A stretch of 64,000 bases of DNA. Source: Combretum micranthum (lineage: Eukaryota > Streptophyta > Magnoliopsida > Myrtales > Combretaceae). This document shows positions 11,124 through 23,494 of this stretch, one piece after another (within the stretch, counting starts at the first letter, position 1; every line of letters begins with the position of its first letter). The stretch spans positions 930,001 to 994,000 of the forward strand of contig JAMXBD010000233.1 of the NCBI GenBank assembly GCA_024138025.1, in the 5' to 3' direction. A program made the translations under genes and the position numbers. The notes beneath the pieces are model-generated. The model made no database searches. It saw only the letters and a program-made list of their open reading frames with translations, and had not been told where the DNA came from.

Positions 11124-12640
11124 TCAATCAATGCTACAACTACCAAAATTCCCCCAATATTTATTTGGAACTACTTGAGAAATGGTTTGATTGGATAAAG
11201 GAAATGGGGTAGACTTAAAGTGAAAATGTTGGAATATCATCTATCCTGGCCCATGAAATGAATGATCTTTTATTCTTTTAGCTATCCGTGTCTATTCCGT
11301 ACTTGATTTCATATGCATGAGTTTTCATATTTAAAATTGATGATCTCTTTAACCTTAAAACGTTAATTATGTTTCTGGAAAAAAAAAAAAATGTAAACAT
11401 ATGCAGTGGAAATAACGAAGATGGATTCATCATGCAACAATGAATATGCAAAACAGAGGAATCAAATCTAGATAAGAATATGATAATGTAATGAAGAAAA
11501 GCTCAATATCATTAGTAAAAATCATGACTAGAAGAGGAAGTGACGACAACAACAATAGTAGCAAAAAAGTAAACAAGAGAATAAGTACAAGCTTATTATG
11601 GGGATACTCCAATAATCCTTTTCGAAGAGTTGAGCAGGTAGAGGAAAAAAATTTTCGTCGTATGAGATAATAATAGGATTGTCTAGACCAAATTTCTAAT
11701 GAAAATCTAGTTATTTATATATATTAACCCATGTAGGGACCGAATTGAATAAATAAATTAAACAGACATAATATGAATACAAAACATAAACCGAATAAGT
11801 AACTACAAATTATGAATGATATAAGTTCAAACGACCACACTAATAGATAGAGTTCAGGAACTTTGCCACTATGTTAACCATTCGGTCGTTTTTTTCCACA
11901 AAATCGATCACAGTCTTTGGCTCTGTTAAGATGAAAAATCACATAGAGCCATTAGAAAGGGTTTTATTAGTGATATAAACCCTAGCATAAGTCAAGCAGT
12001 TCAAGTTATCCTTATTATATCTATGTCTATTTATAATTTAGTGTTTGAAAAACTATTTTTATCTCACTCTGTTTCATAATAATGATAAAAATTATAATTG
12101 GGGTTAAGAATTAAGATGCAAAGATTTATATACTTTCAAGAGATCAAAAGTTTTAAAAAATTATCTTATATAATAGAATTTTTTTTAATTTACTATTAAT
12201 TATTTCCATATAACGGAATAAACGTAAATAAATCCAACCTACAAGGGTTTATTAGGTATTTAATTTTTTAAAAAAAGGTATGTAGATATACTTTTAATCA
12301 TTTTTCTTTATAAATACGTCTATTATTGGAAAGAAAAATAAAATACCAAACGGATTAAAAGAGAATGAATGGGACTATTATCCTTTTTACGTGCCCCACC
12401 GGGGCTTGGGGGTCAATGCTCCACTTTGCCGATACTCCCAGCTGTAGTAATGTACTAACATTTTACGCGTCTAAGAATTACATTTTTAATCAAAGATTGG
12501 AAATATGAATCTGTTTCGATCTCTTGAAAACAAAATTACTTGTATGAGACTTGGCACTGATCATTGAACATCTGGTTATGACCTATAACCCATACATAAT
12601 ACCGTCTGTATAGACCGTCTTTCAATGACGCAGTTGATAT
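11124..12640. other. Intron segment with possible LTR remnant
   Basis: Non-coding. About 11380-12000 holds phrases (GCAGTGGAAATAACG, TATGAGATAATAATAGG, CACAGTCTTTGGCTCTGTT) that recur in altered form at about 28980-29430. This suggests two old copies of one LTR-like element. The ends are not defined. No gene was found. Confidence 0.35.
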
Positions 12641-12847
12641 GTGTATCTGTATCTGTATCTTTTTTAAAATGATATGTGTAAATATATCTGATTTGCATCT
12701 AAATTTTATCTATATTTGTTCTATTTGATCTTTTGATGAGAACTGTCATCTTTTTTTTTTATCTATATCTATTTTTTGATAAATAATTTGTCAGAAAAAA
12801 GTTTTAAAAAGTGTATCTATCGAAAAAAAGCCAAAACAAACAAACCC
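12641..12847. mobile_element. MITE copy 2
   Basis: Closely matches the interior and right end of the MITE at 5266-5497 (TCTGTATCTGTATCTTTTTTAA, GATGAGAACTGTCA, AAACAAACAAACCC). The left terminal repeat is missing or degraded. Confidence 0.6.
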
Positions 12848-12854
12848 TTCTATA

Positions 12855-13065
12855 CTACGATTGTTTCTTTGGATAAACGCAATAAGGGATGTCTTGAGGT
12901 AGGTTTCTTTCCAATAGTTAGTTTTTGCAGTCCGTTCAAGCCCACGTTGCCCGTTCAATGATATCACAATAACGACAAAGGTCGTTGAATGTAGTAGATG
13001 GGATATTGTTTTTCTTCCTAGAGCAGGGTATCAAACCTGCTTCTTCGGCAATCTCTAATGGAAGT
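12855..13065. repeat. Dispersed repeat, copy B
   Basis: A diverged copy of 7140-7350 in the same orientation. It begins GATTGTTTCTTTGGATAAACGC immediately after the MITE. No function is known. The rest of 12848-13297 is AT-rich and without a gene. Confidence 0.5.
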
Positions 13066-13297
13066 GTTTGTCTCATGTTTTTAGGCTAAGCCTCCATGTG
13101 GAACCAACTTCAATCAATCAATTAGAGGTTCTTCTCGTCAGCAAGTTATTATCATGTCTAGTCAATAACTTGAGATAATAATAGAGAGAATTATAATATA
13201 ATAATATCATTAAAATATTTCGAAGAATTAGATAATCTAAACCATTAATTCATAAATTAAAAGTTAAAGAAATCCAATTTAAAGATTATAATATTTT

Positions 13298-15283
13298 TGT
13301 AACGTCCTAATATAAAGACATTACACCCCGCCACGTGTCATCATTTGAAAAGAATACGTTAAAGCTATTAAAACTCTAAATCACCAATAATTGAAACATA
13401 TATCTTCAAAACTCTCATATATGGATACTTCTTAAAACATCATAAAATTGAATATATCTTTATGACTAGTTGGCATAAACCCAAAGCCAACTCATTACAA
13501 CTAAAACTTAAACAAAAGATCTTTACAAAAATCTCATAAACCAAAAAAAAAAAAAAAAAAAAATTGAAAGACAGCTTTGCATAGTTTTAACTATTGTCAA
13601 TCATCCAAGATAAATCTAGAGATCTGTTGGATAATCAAGTCCCCTAACGTCCTCCTCGTAGTCCATATAGACATCAAATCTAGATAAATCATAAATTATT
13701 TTATCTTCAATTGTTCCAAAAAAAGATAAAGGAATGAGGGAAAACATCTAGTATATGTCAAACCAAAGACACATACACATGATCTAGTAATGAACGATAT
13801 CACATAAAACTTAGGAACTAATGCAACAAACACAAATTTTTATCTTCAATTTAGCCAAGTAATCAACACAGTTCAAAACCATAGTACTCTAGTCCTAAAC
13901 CTAGAGTACCTCATGACTCCTTAAAAAACAACCAATATAAAAAATAGGTAATATATGTATATATGGTGTTGGGAATCTCCCACACACTCGGGATGTTGTA
14001 CTCGCACTACTCCTAAACTATTAGAATCATCTCTAAGTACAACTCTACTAGGGACAATAGACACAAGGATCATCAGGATGCTGCGTTAGTATCATACTCT
14101 ATGTGGTCATTAGTAACCACAGCCAACACAAGCAGCATAGATTCAATTATAAACAGGATAGAGTTAGGTTAATTTATTTTTCTAATCCTACAAGGATAAA
14201 CAACAAACATAGTAAGGTCTTACCTGAATCAGCTTTCATAAACAATACTTTAATATCACCAATACCTGATAACACAATCAAAACTCATTCTCAACACATG
14301 TGTTCATAAAACAACCATATTCTTTAATCATAAAATCCTAATCTAATAAGAACTAAGATCTAGGTTTGAACACCTACTTCCTCAAATTGAAAAGTAAACG
14401 GAAACTCTAACAAACAAGAGTTTCTCTAAAATCCACCAAATCCTTAGAATTACTTTCACAAGATAAACAACAAATCAGAAAAGACTACTTCTCTAATACC
14501 ACAAAGATAAAATAGATTTATATTTTACCTAAGATGAGATTTTCAATCCTTCTCGATCACAACAACTCACAACTCCAACAACACCTAGGGTTTGTCTCCA
14601 AGCACTTGATTCCTCACAAAACCAATTGAAAATAACCTTTAGGAGAAGGATCACACTAAAAGATTGATTGAAAGAACAAGAGAAGAACCCACTTACCTAG
14701 AGTTTACGTTTAGGAGAAGATGTGAGGAATGAACAAAATACCTAGGAAATATATATAGGAATTGGGAAACCCTAGCACAAAAGAAAAGAAGGTTTTTTTT
14801 TTTTTTTTTTTGTAATATATAGGCTGAGACAAAGCAGGCCATGTAGGGGCAACTTAGAAATCGAAGAAGCAAAATTTATACTATACACTTGCCATACACC
14901 GGCGGCGTATACTTTCAACCCTGGTGGCCTTCAAGATTTACGCAAACGGCCTTATGCCGGCATTCCCTTATATGATGGCTACTTGTTGTTGCTCTAAAGC
15001 CCTATGCCGGTGTTCTTTATACGCTACTTATATGTCGACGGTGTAAGTGCTAAATCTAGCGACCTTGAACTCTCGAGTCTATTTTTCTTCAAGTGTACAC
15101 CATCTATACACCTGTAGTATAGAAAAGTAAGCCAACGGCTTACAGCTGGCCTAACTTCTCTTCATTCAATTCTTCACAAACAAATTCTTCGAGTTTAGAT
15201 TCGTCTGTGGAAAGACAAAAATACACTCTTAACAACATTATATTACATTACTACACTTTACTATGATTTATTTATATATTACA
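13298..15283 (-). mobile_element. Solo LTR 1 (gypsy-like), TSD ATTTT
   Basis: A 1986-bp unit starts TGTAACGTCC and ends TATATTACA on the + strand, with matching ATTTT duplications at 13293-13297 and 15284-15288. It has no coding capacity, so it fits a solo LTR left by LTR-LTR recombination. Read on the - strand, its end (GGCGGGGTGTAATG...GACGTTACA) resembles chromovirus LTR ends, so - polarity is inferred. A GC-rich GCCGG-motif block lies at about 14890-15150. The last T of the right duplication is also the first base of the adjacent copia LTR. Confidence 0.75.
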
Positions 15284-15287
15284 ATTT

Positions 15288-15974
15288 TGTTGGGAAAAAA
15301 GGATTCACACACAAATAGACCGTATGTACATTCTATAGCAGAAGCAAACAAGATCTCCTTTTTCCTTGTACAATTAATATAACTCCACAAGATATCAAGC
15401 AACAAATAATATATTTAAACAAAATAATATACGTAGACAATCAGTATTTTTAAAGTGAATTACCTTAATGTAGGGAAAAACCACACGATCCAATTCAAAA
15501 AAAATATGTTAATTCTTCTTAAAATAATGGGTACACCAATATAAGTAAGGATCAACAAGCACTAAAGTTTTATCAGCAATGGTGGATAACAATATAATAA
15601 AAACACAAAAAAAGGGTATCTTAGCCTAAGTAACAAGAAAATAAAACCATAAATTACTTACACTAATGTGTAGCTCACACAGCCAAGATTAACATACAAT
15701 AATTTTAACTCAAAAGGAATTCAAGGACTCCTCCAAATCTCTCACTGAAGTTTCTAAACTTTTCTTCTCTTCTTACAGCTGTGCCATTTTTCTATCTCTC
15801 TTTTTTCTAGTCTTCTAATGGATGTTATATTTATCATGGCTCACATAAGATGTCACACATTTTTTAACTTGCTAGGAAGTCACAATAATAAAATAACTAT
15901 ATTATTTTATTAATTAATATAGATCTATTCTTATGGTGGACCCACTAGTGAGTGACCTACCCAATAAATCTTCC
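15288..15974 (-). repeat. copia-1 3' LTR
   Basis: About 687 bp, aligning with 22301-22960 over its length. The low end begins TGTTGGGAAAA. The high end, next to the purine tract, is degraded and its TG is not conserved, so that boundary is approximate. Confidence 0.8.
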
Positions 15975-15976
15975 CC

Positions 15977-16390
15977 TTACGAACCAGTGGGGCCATACTT
16001 AACTAAACCTACTTTCCTACATGTAGCTAATTTCTCTAAGGGTAAAGTCTTAATCATCAAATCTGAACCATTATCATTAGTATGGAATTTTCGAAGTGAC
16101 AACTGCTTCATCTTCGGCACTTCTCTAATCCAATGATATTGTACTTTAATGTGCTTTGACCTAGAATGAAATGTTACATTCTTGCTGAGAGGGATTGCAT
16201 TTGAATTGTTGCAATGCAACACATATTTCTTCTGGCTAAGATCTAACTCTTTTAGCAAATTTTGCATCCATAAGAACTCTTTTCCTACTTCAGTAATAGC
16301 AATATATTCAGCCTCTGCAGCTGCAAAAGTCATCATGTATCCAGAAGTAGATTTTCCAGAATCCACATCACCAGCCATATCAATATTTGT
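15977..16390 (-). pseudogene. copia-1 RNase H domain
   Basis: A Ty1/copia RNase H end piece. It has AGDVDSGKSTSGYMMTF with the first catalytic Asp, AAEAEYIAITEVGKE with the catalytic Glu, then HCNNSNAI where the family usually has CDNxSA, so the expected Asp reads Asn. SRSKHIKVQYHWIRE follows, the typical C-terminal segment. The domain would degrade RNA in RNA:DNA hybrids during replication. The upstream join to RT is broken. Confidence 0.8.
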
Positions 16391-17520
16391 GTAACTTTCT
16401 ACACAAGTTTACTAACACCAAAACATAAACAAAATCTAGAAGTATCCGTAAGAAACCTGAGTATCCACTTCACTTCTTGTCAATGCTCTTTACCAAGACT
16501 ATAGAGAAACCAACTAATGACAACAATTACATGAGCAATATCCGACCTTGTACATTAAAGGTATATATCAAGCTACCAATAGCATATGCATAAGGAACCT
16601 TTCCATTTCTTTCTTTTTTCTTTCTTACTAAAGTCGTTACTTCAAACTCATTTGAAAATGACTTGCATATGGAGTACTAACTGTTTAGAATTACCCATTT
16701 GAAACCTCTCTTATGCCTCCTCATGTACTTTTGCTAGGAAAACCATAGCTTCCATTCTTCTACACAGTAATTCTTATGCCAACTTTGCTTTGCAACATGC
16801 AAATCCTTTATAGCAAATGACTTACCCAACTCACTCTTGAGATCTTCAATTATCTTAGTATCTTCGCCAACAATTAGCATGTCATTTGCATATAACAGTA
16901 TGAAATGAAATCACCATCAACAACTAATTTTTTCACAAATAAAAATGATTGAAAGAAGTTTTAGCATACCTATGATCAACCATGAAGAATCAAATTTCCT
17001 ATACCACTGCTAGAAGCCTACTTAAGGCCATACAAACTCTCTTTCAATCTATAGATAGGATTTTCTTTACCTTTTGCTATGAAATCCTCAAACTGTTTCT
17101 TATAGATTTCTTCCTCTAAATTACCATGAAGAAAGGTGGTCTTTATATCAAGTTGCTTGATTTCTATATTCAAACTGGCTATGGGACCAAGGAAAAATCG
17201 TATTGAAGACATTTAAACCATAAGTGAGAATATTTCTTCAAAATCAACTCCCTTCTTCTAATTAAAACCCTTCATAAACCAACCTTGTCTTATACCTTGC
17301 TATGAGCTATTCTTCTCTACTTTCAACTCAAACACCCATCTATTCTTGAGTGTTCTTCGGCCTTGTAATATCTTTAATAACTTAGTGTTATGGTTATCGT
17401 GTATGGACTGCATCTCTTTATGCATGGCTTTCAACCACTTCTTCTTATGCTCATGTGATATAGCCTCCTCATAGCTCTCTAACCCTCCTCCATCAATCAA
17501 CAACACATACTCATGTGAGG
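16391..17520 (-). pseudogene. copia-1 reverse transcriptase
   Basis: RT of Ty1/copia type in broken pieces. 17506-17300 carries KKWLKAMHKEMQSIHDN and KNRWVFELK. 17212-17018 carries KQLDIKTTFLHGNLEEEI with the first catalytic Asp, and RLKESLYGLK. The active-site box is readable at 16875-16892 as YANDML, where copia elements have YVDDML, so the first Asp of the pair is Asn and catalysis should be lost. A G-rich tract at about 17531-17560 interrupts the region just upstream. Frameshifts separate the pieces. Confidence 0.8.
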
Positions 17521-17819
17521 AGAGGAGAAGAGGGGGGGGGGAGGGGGAGGGGGTTAGGGTGAGGCGGGTGTGGTTTAGTTTTCTCTAGGAGGGACAAGGT
17601 TGTTTAGTAAATCTTCTCATCTAAGACTCAATAGGTGATGCTGATTATAGTAGACCTAGGTTAATATGACCATTATAACTGTCTTCATCATCAATATTTG
17701 CATCTCCCCATCATTAGCAACCCTGATAGGAGGCTTTAGCTCAATAGCAACATCATCTATGGCAACTAGCACTAATTTTCTTCCTTTTCAACATCTTCAA
17801 TTATTTGGTCTTCAAAGAA

Positions 17820-18306
17820 AGTAGCATGTTAGCTTCTAATAACTTTCTTATCAATCAGATCCCCTATCTATAACCAAACTCCTCATAGCCATAACCAAAA
17901 AAGATACACTATTTGGATTTTCCATCAAGCTTAGATCTCTTATATCTTGGGATATGAACAAACGCCTAGCAACCAAACATTCTCAAGTAATCATAGGAGA
18001 CATCTTTCCTTTCCAAACTCTCTCGAGAATATCACCATCAAGTGGAGTCTTAGGTATTGTCTTTTTAGGCTTGATACTATAGTCTTTACATTACTTCTCA
18101 TATGGATCCCTGTACTAACCATCATTATCAATCTTACGCTTTTCAATTTTCTACACTTTTCTCTTTTAACACTTGATGAAAGTGTTTGAAGACATTTATC
18201 ATCTAGTCTTTTGATTTCAAAGCAAACACCCACACTTTTCTAGAATAACCATCAAGAACTGTGACAAAGTATAAACAACCACCAAGAGTTCTAGAATCCA
18301 TGGTAC
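17820..18306 (-). pseudogene. copia-1 integrase, downstream part
   Basis: On the - strand from 18306 downward the frame reads DSRTLGGCLYFVTVLDGYSR then KVWVFALKSKD, the classic Ty1/copia integrase core around its first catalytic Asp (usually FIDDYSR; here VLDGYSR). It is separated from its upstream part at 20895 by the nested solo LTR. Further stops follow. Confidence 0.75.
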
Positions 18307-20889
18307 TATAAAGACCCGACCCTTTAAATCCTGAGATTTAGAGTTCCGAGTCCCCAACCACATATAATGCTTTCACATTATATGTAAGGTTGTCCTAAAA
18401 CTAACAGTTTATGAAAATTGTTTGATCAAACCATAACTTTATGTAGAACTTTTAACAAGACAAGATTGCTAACAAAAGCATCTATACATGCATTTACTTC
18501 ATATAAACATTGTTTAATATCAACACAAGACACTACAAAATTTACATGTTTTCTTAAAACAAAAGAATCCTAAAGGATCTTAAGGTCTTGACAGAAATAG
18601 GCTTAACTATCAAGCCTTCTATACATAACTTTCCCCTTAGCAAAATTCTTCCAAAAGTCCAGGGTGTTCGAGTCCTATTCGTCCCACTCATCCAGGAATC
18701 TCTCGAAATCGGACCCATAGCCCATATCATCATAAATTCATCTCCAATACCTGCAAAGCAGCAAAAGTGAGCCAAATGCCCAGTACACAATAACCAATGC
18801 AAAAACAATTCATCAAATTGATGTAATGCATCATCAGACATGTGATTATCTTTATTACATTTTCATTCACAATTCAACAGGAGGTGTTCAAACCCCGGTC
18901 ACACATCGGGAATTCAGGGATCCTGAGTAACAGCAGCTGCTCAGGAGGTTGATATAAGCAGTCCGAATACTTATATCTCCTATATCTATTTCATGAAGAT
19001 AATAGCTTCATTTAGGGTTCAAAAGCTGTTGCCCGACTATACTTAAACTCAGTCTATAACATGAGCCTAGTTCACAAGTTTCCATAAACTTTGAACCAAA
19101 TCATGGTATTTCCCCCTAAGTTTAAGCAAACGTTACACATATACTATTCCCCTATCGGCTACCCACTTAACCAAAAAGAATCGCTATTGCATCATAGCGT
19201 ACCATTGCATCATGGTAAAGTCATTGCATCATGACTTAGTTAAGCGCCTAACTAACATGTCATTGCATCATGACAGGTTTACTGCTCCTCGAACCAGATT
19301 AAACAGCGTAATAGACATCCAATTCATTCAAATATTAAGCCAAGTTAAGTTAAATTGAATTAGGAATGCCTATTACTAGCAAACATCAAAACAAGTTATT
19401 GCGTACCTGAACCCGTTAGTATATTACTATGATCTCTCGGTGAAGAACTAACTGATGAGTCCTTAACTGAAATAGGAATATCAAAATAATCAATAAATAA
19501 ATATGGATTCCTCATTCACAAATATATACACATATTATATCTATATATCACAATTAATCAAAGAAATTCGAATAATTTAACACAAAGTCATAATAAAGCA
19601 TTTAAACGTCCTATTATATCCTAAATCGCTTAATAAATACTTAATTGATCAAATATCAAACTTCGAAAAATTTTGGAAAAATTTTTTAAAATCAAAAGCG
19701 TAGGGGACACGCCGGCACTCAACGCCGGCAGCTTTGAGCCGGTGTTCAACACTATGAAAAACAATACTGCCAACGCTGACAGCGCTCAAGGGTACGCCCG
19801 CTGCCTTCATCCTACACCGGCGGCTTTGAGCCGGTGTAGAATGAAAACCCAAAATTTTTCAAAATGTCTAGAGAGGTGCAAGCTGTCCGCTTACCTAGAT
19901 ACGCTGGCAGCTTTATCATATACGCCGGCGGCTTCGGTTCGGCCTAAGAAATTTGATTCTGTGGGCTTCCAACACCGCATATAGGCCGGCGTGTAGAAAC
20001 CCCAGATGCCGGCGTACGTTAAAAAAACAGGCCTAAATACTTCTACTCAATCCTAGCAATTCAAAAAATGAAATCAACACATTTGATCACTTCGAATTTC
20101 ACTTCCATTCATTCTCAACTTAACTACTCAAACTATCTTTATCTTCCCAACCCTTCATATCACTTCTACAATACATAAACAATACTCACACACTAACCAA
20201 ACACATTCCTAGCTAATCTCAATACATGAACAAGCAATTTAAATAGTATTTAAACTCATTCTATACAAGAGTTCATATAACCATTACAAGAAAGGAAAAC
20301 AAAACAATAATCATAGTTAAATCAACTCACATGTATATGCCTTGCCTTGGAGGGAACTTTGATTTTTAAAGCTTGATATTGTTCTTAACTTGAACTTGGA
20401 AATGGAAATGGAAATGGAAGAGGAGAAAAAGAAAGAAAGAAAATAAAATTCGGATGAAAAGAAAACTGTCCCAAAAAGTAGGTTAATTAAGCAAAATTAA
20501 GCTTTAGACATGTTCCAAATTTGCCCTTTAAGGTATATATAAATTTAGGGTGCATTTGGATGGATTTGAGTTTCATTTGGGGCTTTATTTATGCATAAAT
20601 GTTAACTTAATTAAGAAAATTTCTATCAACTAATCTTACGAAAAACTAAAGTTGATTTTATAAATCTAACTTAACTTAACATCTTAATGTATAAAAGACA
20701 CAATTAATAACTATACTACACACACATTAATACATATAAAACAAATTATTAATTTCACTACATATGCAAAATAATACATTTAGACTATTACCACACAACT
20801 ATCCTAAACATCATGCTCATTCAATTCAATACCTAAAATAAATAAACAATACATGAAAATTAAATAGAATTTAAATTTAGGTCATTTCA
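18307..20889 (-). mobile_element. Solo LTR 2 (gypsy-like) inside copia-1, TSD GGTAC
   Basis: A 2583-bp insertion in the copia integrase, bounded by perfect GGTAC duplications (18302-18306 and 20890-20894). On the - strand it starts TGAAATGACC and ends GGGTCGGGTCTTTATA; the final TACA-type end is mutated. It carries no coding domain. A dense GC-rich block (about 19700-20030) has many GCCGGC/GCCGGTG motifs. Conceptual removal makes the copia integrase frame continuous across the junction. Confidence 0.8.
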
Positions 20890-20894
20890 GGTAC

Positions 20895-21420
20895 AAACAT
20901 TAGTGTGGACAAATTCTAGAGCACGTATTGCTTATCAAGTAGACAATGAGTACGAGGTTTAAGAGAATTATCTTTGATAGGGAGAAGTTTTCGCCTCATT
21001 AAGGTATCAAGTTCCTTCTCACTCAGCTGGTTAAGATGCATATGCCATAAATATGTGGTGTAATCTCAACTGTATTAACCTTAGCTACTAGTACCTTAGT
21101 TGACATCCAATACAAAGTATCATTGTTTAGTCCTTTTGCAACCACAAGAGATCCCTCTGTGATTCTCCATTTGACACCACCAAATATGCTCTCACAATCA
21201 TTTGGATCAAGTGATTTTATTAAGATTACATTAAGGCAAAATGTTGGGACATGCCTAACATTTTTTCAGTTGCATCACATATTCAAGGTGGATTCACAAC
21301 CAAACATCTCTAATACTAGGTACTTTGCATATTCCATAATCTCCCTTAGTCATACTACCAAAATCATCTAAAGTGTAAGATGAGGAAACTCTTGATCTGG
21401 TACCACACGTCGGGAATGTA
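20895..21420 (-). pseudogene. copia-1 GAG-pre-integrase and start of integrase
   Basis: Around 20915-21070 the - strand reads LWHMHLNQLSEKELDTLMRR then THCLLDKQYV, the GAG-pre-integrase / zinc-binding HHCC region that precedes copia integrase. The cysteine that normally follows the H-C pair is partly lost (CLLDK for CxxGK). An in-frame stop follows shortly before the nested LTR junction. Confidence 0.75.
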
Positions 21421-22255
21421 GTAATGAAAGGTTATTGAATTTTTCAGCAATAACAACATTACCATTAGATACAACTACAACAATTTCTTTTCTTCTCTAT
21501 CTTCACCCTTTTCCATTAATTTCTCATGCTTAAGTAACTTGCATTCTTTTCTCATGTGACCGATTTTATTACAATGTAGCATTTTATGTCTTTATGGGAC
21601 TTTAACTTTTCTCTAGACTTGCTATGGGTTTCACCTTTTAGGAAGTTTCTAGTTTAACTTCTCCCCCTTGATTCAATAACCAAGGCCTCTAACTATGAAA
21701 AGGATCGTAAATATCTTTCATCTCTTCATTCAATATGCTACTATGAGCAAGGTCTAGAGACACCATAGCATCAGCAACAAAATTACACAATGAAGTTATG
21801 AAGTTTCCTATGAATATGGTAATGAACCAATAAGAAATAATCCCTTAATATCATCAAACTTCTCCCACAGCAACGAGTTGGCTTATGACTCCCTAGGAAT
21901 TATTTATGTGATCTACCACTGAGACCCATCTTGATATTTCAAGGATAAGAACTATTTGATCGATACATCCTACTATTACCAATTTCTGTCATATATGTTT
22001 GTTAAGCTAGTTGCATGGATTTTTAGCATTAGTTTCTCTAGCTATATATAGTTCAACATATCAACTCGTTGTCTAATATAACTGCACATCCATTTGTGCA
22101 ATAGGTTCCACTCAACATCTTTAATACTCTCAGTTTTTTTAGTAAACAAAAGCTGATAAAATTTCTTTACATTGAGCAAATCTTCCATCTTGCTTTCCAT
22201 CCAAATAATGCAGTTGAGCCATTTGAAACAACCATTTTACTTTTGTTGATTCCAT
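21421..22255 (-). pseudogene. copia-1 gag remnants
   Basis: A likely gag start codon lies at 22255 on the - strand (MESTKVKW..., then QMAQLHYLDGKQDGRF). About 21538-21585 encodes a damaged zinc knuckle (LHCNKIGHMRKEC; the first Cys of CCHC is lost). The capsid and protease between them are broken by stops. Position just downstream of the primer-binding site (about 22290-22299) fits a gag start. Confidence 0.65.
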
Positions 22256-22300
22256 TTTTTGTCTAAACACAAATACTATAACCAAAAACTCTTATACCAT

Positions 22301-22960
22301 TGTTGGAAAGGAAAAAAAAAAAAATGATTCACACACACAAATAGAGCATATATACACTCTATAGCGAAAACAAATAAGATGTCCTTTTTCCCCATACAAT
22401 TAATATAAGTCCATATAATAGCAAATAACAAATAAAATATTCAAACAAAATAAAATAACTAGGCACTAGAATTTTTAATGCGGAAATCCCTAATATAGGA
22501 AAAAACACAAGACCCAGTCCAGTAAAATATCTCCACTAATTGGCATGCCAATATAAGTTCCTCTAACAAGGGATCAACAAACACCGAATCTTCACACAAC
22601 AATGTAGGAAAATACAATAAAAACCCATAAAAGGGTTTTTAGCTTAAGCAACAAAAAAGATAAAACCACAAATTGCTTACACCAATATGTAGCTCAGACA
22701 ACTAGGAACAACACATAAAAATTTTGACTCATGAGGAATTCAAGGACTCCTCCAATATTCTAACTGAAGTTTCTAAATTTTTCTAATTTTGGTTTTCCAA
22801 TGGGTGTATATATATCTCATGGCTTGCATAAGATGTCACACATCTTTTAACTTCGAGAGAAAGTCACAATAATAAAATAAATTTATTATTTTATAAACAA
22901 ATATGTATTTGTCGTTGTTGTAGGCCTACTAGTGAATAACCCACCTAATATATTTCTACA
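22301..22960 (-). repeat. copia-1 5' LTR
   Basis: A 660-bp LTR. On the - strand it begins TGTAGAAATATATT and ends CCTTTCCAACA, followed by the primer-binding site. It shares long words with 15288-15974 (for example GATGTCACACAT, AGTCACAATAATAAAATAA). Confidence 0.85.
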
Positions 22961-23494
22961 ATGATTTCAGTCATGAAAGTTTTTTTTTTTTTTTTTTTAC
23001 TTTAAGTTTCTAAGGTTAATATGAAATTAAAAAAAAAAGAAAAGAATTGAAAATTTTTTAGGAATAAATTTATCAATCACCAAAAAAGATGCACTTCTAT
23101 TGTTAAAAAGGAAATGTTCATCACATCTCAAGAATGCTTATATAGGATAAAAAAAGAAGAAACATTTTTGTAGCCATTATTTGCTTTTTTTTTTCCCTCT
23201 CTTTTTTTTTTTTTAAAGAGTGTAATCATGCTCGAAAGAATTTTTCTTTTGTCTTTTTTGTTTTTTGTTTTTGCTTTTTTACTTTCTAACTATTTTTTGT
23301 AAAGTTAACCATACCATATTAGTGGCAAAAAAACCATACCATATCAATAGCATCAGTTATATAACTTGAGCATTATCATGTCATACTTATATATAACGTA
23401 CTATTATTAATAACTGTTATCTAGTGAATTTATTTTAGAATATCTACATATCTATAACTTATTTAATTATAAAAATCATTTGTAATATACTTAT
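22961..23494. other. Intron segment between the two copia elements
   Basis: AT-rich with long T runs (about 22981-22999, 23187-23212) and no coding region. It ends with the CTTAT target site of copia-2. Confidence 0.5.

Larger units (their letters stand above)
15288..22960 (-). mobile_element. Ty1/copia element with nested solo LTR (copia-1)
   Basis: Two LTRs (15288-15974 and 22301-22960) flank gag, GAG-pre-integrase, integrase, RT and RNase H remnants in Ty1/copia order on the - strand. The 5' LTR is followed by a TGGTATAAGAG primer-binding site (initiator tRNA-Met type). A GGGGAAG purine tract precedes the 3' LTR. Integrase is split by a 2583-bp solo LTR at 18307-20889. Many stops and frameshifts make it inactive. 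No clear 5-bp target duplication of the whole element could be seen. Confidence 0.85.

Noticed and set aside
17531..17580. Telomere-like GGGTTAGGGT in a G-rich tract
   Set aside because: Only one or two units in a simple G-rich stretch inside copia-1; not a telomeric repeat array.
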